From the NCBI GenBank assembly GCA_041685555.1, contig JAWLFN010000141.1:1-7337 (forward strand): DNA of 7,337 bases, in the 5' to 3' direction. Below the pieces are notes generated by a model. The model did no database searches and was not told the origin of the DNA. It saw nothing but the letters and a program-made list of their open reading frames with translations. This document shows positions 6,211-7,337 of the stretch, in pieces. This DNA is from PWQG01 sp041685555. Its GTDB lineage: Bacteria > Pseudomonadota > Gammaproteobacteria > Pseudomonadales > Pseudohongiellaceae. Made by a program: the position numbers and the translations under genes. How positions within the stretch are numbered: position 1 is the first letter of the stretch; each line of letters starts with the position of its first letter.

Positions 6211-7182
6211 ATGGCCAGACCACTGCGAATCGAATACCCGGATGCGTTCTACCACGTATCCAACATTGGCGTAGAAGGGCAGCGTGTATTTCCTTCCCGA
6301 AAATATTACGAGGCGTTCCTCAAGGCACTGGAGGAGACTTGTGCCCGGTTAAATGTCGAGGTGCATGCCTGGTGTCTGCTGCAGAACGAGTACCACCTGC
6401 TGCTGAAAACACCGGAGGGTAACCTGAGCCGTTTCATGCGCCAGATCGACGGTCTGTATACACAGAATTACCAGCGTATGAAGAAAACGTCCGGCTCATT
6501 GTTCCGGGGACGCTACAAGGCGGTACTGGTACAGCCGGACAAATACCTGCTGCCACTGTCACGCTACATTCACCTGAGACCGAGGCGCGGGGATCCTGCC
6601 AAGTACGAATGGTCCAGCTATCCGGCCTACATCAACCAGGTCAAGCCACCGGAGTGGCTGCATCGCGAGGAGGTGCTGTCGCAACTGGACTCGCCGAAGA
6701 ACCGTCGTTTCGTGCGGTATGCCGAATACGTCGCCGAGGGACTGGACGAGGAAACCGAGCGTTTCTACGGTCGCAAGAACCTGGCTTCGGTAATGGGGGA
6801 CGAAAAATTCCGCAAGCAGGCGGCAAAGAAGCGCGATGCAGGCAAACGACGCGGCGTCTCCCGTGGAGCCAATGCGAAATGGCGCCCCAACTGCAAGGAA
6901 ATCGTCTCGGCGGTGGCCAAGGAGTTCAAGGTCACGGAGGAGAGCATCTACAAAGCGGCACGTGGCCCGGGTTCGAAGAACGTGCCCCGCTGGGTAGCCA
7001 TGTATCTGTGTCAGGAGCTGTCAGCGGTCACCCTGCAGACGATCGCGAAACTGTTCCGGCTCAAGCGCTACGGCACGGTTTCAACCACAGTGGGAAAACT
7101 GAAAAAAGAGATGGAAACGGACCCGAAGCTGGTCCGAACTGTCGAGAAACTGACCAAAAAGCTCAGCAAACAGAAAAAATAG
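6211..7182 (+). CDS. RAYT-like Y1 transposase fused to a DnaA domain-IV-like C-terminus, altered HUH motif
   Basis: Protein of 323 residues. The start at 6211 gives the MARPLRIEYPDAFYHV opening typical of REP-associated tyrosine transposases (Y1_Tnp, single-strand DNA HUH nucleases). Further family landmarks are HAWCLLQNEYHLLL (52-65), TPEGNLSRFMRQIDG (67-81), LFRGRYKAVLV (98-107), KYLLPLSRYIHLRP (111-124, Tyr112 the likely catalytic Tyr) and WSSYPAY (134-140). The metal-binding His-x-His is here Glu60-Tyr-His62, and the usual N-R-G and H-x-N-P positions read N-I-G (18-20) and H-L-R-P (121-124). After a basic linker (about 200-225), residues 228-320 resemble the DnaA C-terminal DNA-binding domain: IVSAVAKEF-V-EE, PRWVAMYLCQELS (259-271), then TIAKLF and a T-V-ST-TV-KLKKEM segment. 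The DnaA-box recognition signature itself (GGRDHTT) is not kept. The reading frame is intact. It may be a domesticated, perhaps catalytically changed, DNA-binding protein; a live RAYT is the alternative. Confidence 0.88.
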   Translation: MARPLRIEYPDAFYHVSNIGVEGQRVFPSRKYYEAFLKALEETCARLNVEVHAWCLLQNEYHLLLKTPEGNLSRFMRQIDGLYTQNYQRMKKTSGSLFRGRYKAVLVQPDKYLLPLSRYIHLRPRRGDPAKYEWSSYPAYINQVKPPEWLHREEVLSQLDSPKNRRFVRYAEYVAEGLDEETERFYGRKNLASVMGDEKFRKQAAKKRDAGKRRGVSRGANAKWRPNCKEIVSAVAKEFKVTEESIYKAARGPGSKNVPRWVAMYLCQELSAVTLQTIAKLFRLKRYGTVSTTVGKLKKEMETDPKLVRTVEKLTKKLSKQKK

Positions 7183-7219
7183 GGAAACTGACTGCAACCA
7201 GACAGTGGCAGCTCAAGGG

Positions 7220-7233
7220 AGACCCACGGGTCT
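7220..7233. repeat. Perfect hairpin downstream of the RAYT-like gene
   Basis: AGACCC-AC-GGGTCT is a perfect 6-bp inverted repeat with a 2-nt loop, 38 bases after the RAYT stop. No T-run follows, so it is not a standard terminator. It could be a folded single-strand DNA site of the sort RAYT proteins bind, or a weak transcript-end structure. Confidence 0.4.
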
Positions 7234-7243
7234 TACTGATGAT

Positions 7244-7337
7244 AGCGGATGGCCTCTACACTGCCTCAGGCGTTCAGTCCGCAAGGCGCTTGCGCCGCCA
7301 ATGGCCGTAGAGCAACACAGCGGATGGTCGTCTGAGG
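7244..7337. repeat. Nested repeats resembling a degenerate REP/BIME cluster
   Basis: This 94-bp non-coding stretch holds AGCGGATGG twice in direct orientation (7244-7252, 7319-7327), an inverted pair CTCTAC/GTAGAG (7254-7259, 7306-7311), an inverted pair CCTCAG/CTGAGG (7264-7269, 7332-7337), a small palindrome GCCTCAGGC (7263-7271) and GGCGC-TT-GCGCC (7285-7296), which competes with GCAAG-GCG-CTTGC (7281-7293). Known REP units begin with GTAG or GTGG and carry a GC-rich palindrome, so two oppositely oriented GTAG motifs around a GC-rich hairpin next to a RAYT gene are suggestive. The window ends inside it and no second genomic copy is visible, so this stays tentative. Confidence 0.35.

Noticed and set aside
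6609..7310. 233-codon plus-strand frame overlapping the RAYT C-terminal half
   Set aside because: It is a shifted frame of a gene with clear domain similarity; the composition (Gly, Arg, Gln rich) looks like a shadow and there is no recognisable motif.
6081..7337. Complete insertion sequence with terminal inverted repeats around the RAYT-like gene
   Set aside because: No matching terminal inverted repeats were found between the two flanks; only short direct repeats and local hairpins are visible.
7183..7337. CRISPR array or tRNA gene after the RAYT-like gene
   Set aside because: The repeats are too short and irregular in spacing for CRISPR, and no cloverleaf with a T-loop motif can be formed.

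Overview
The window is GC-rich, and its dense gene packing and gene content (cmoA-cmoB tRNA-wobble modification, a bacteriophytochrome diguanylate cyclase, a TAXI-type TRAP permease) suggest a free-living, probably aquatic, gammaproteobacterium. The genus cannot be named from this sequence alone.

Layout, left to right. (1) Positions 2-844, +: the 3' part of a TRAP-transporter fused permease, cut by the window start. (2) 841-1410, +: a heme oxygenase whose GTG start overlaps the permease stop. (3) 1482-3560, +: a complete PAS-GAF-PHY-GGDEF bacteriophytochrome diguanylate cyclase with all expected chromophore and catalytic residues. (4) 3568-4290, -: a YgjP/DUF45-type zinc metallopeptidase, convergent with the phytochrome and only 7 bp away. 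(5) 4339-5109 and 5106-6080, +: cmoA and cmoB with an ATGA overlap, divergent from the peptidase gene across 48 bp. (6) 6211-7182, +: a REP-associated tyrosine transposase (RAYT)-like protein fused to a DnaA domain-IV-like C-terminus. Its HUH motif is altered, and short repeats and hairpins lie on both sides.

How the genes work together. Heme oxygenase makes biliverdin, the phytochrome binds it covalently, and red/far-red light then sets c-di-GMP synthesis. This is a self-contained light-to-second-messenger module, and it may be co-transcribed with the TRAP transporter. CmoA and CmoB act in sequence: CmoA makes carboxy-SAM, and CmoB uses it to modify U34 of tRNAs. The RAYT-like gene is the most accessory-looking part of the window and the best candidate for unusual biology.

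No rRNA, tRNA, CRISPR array or complete insertion sequence was recognised. No gene-free stretch exceeds 300 bases; the longest are 6081-6210 and 7183-7337, both described in the features.
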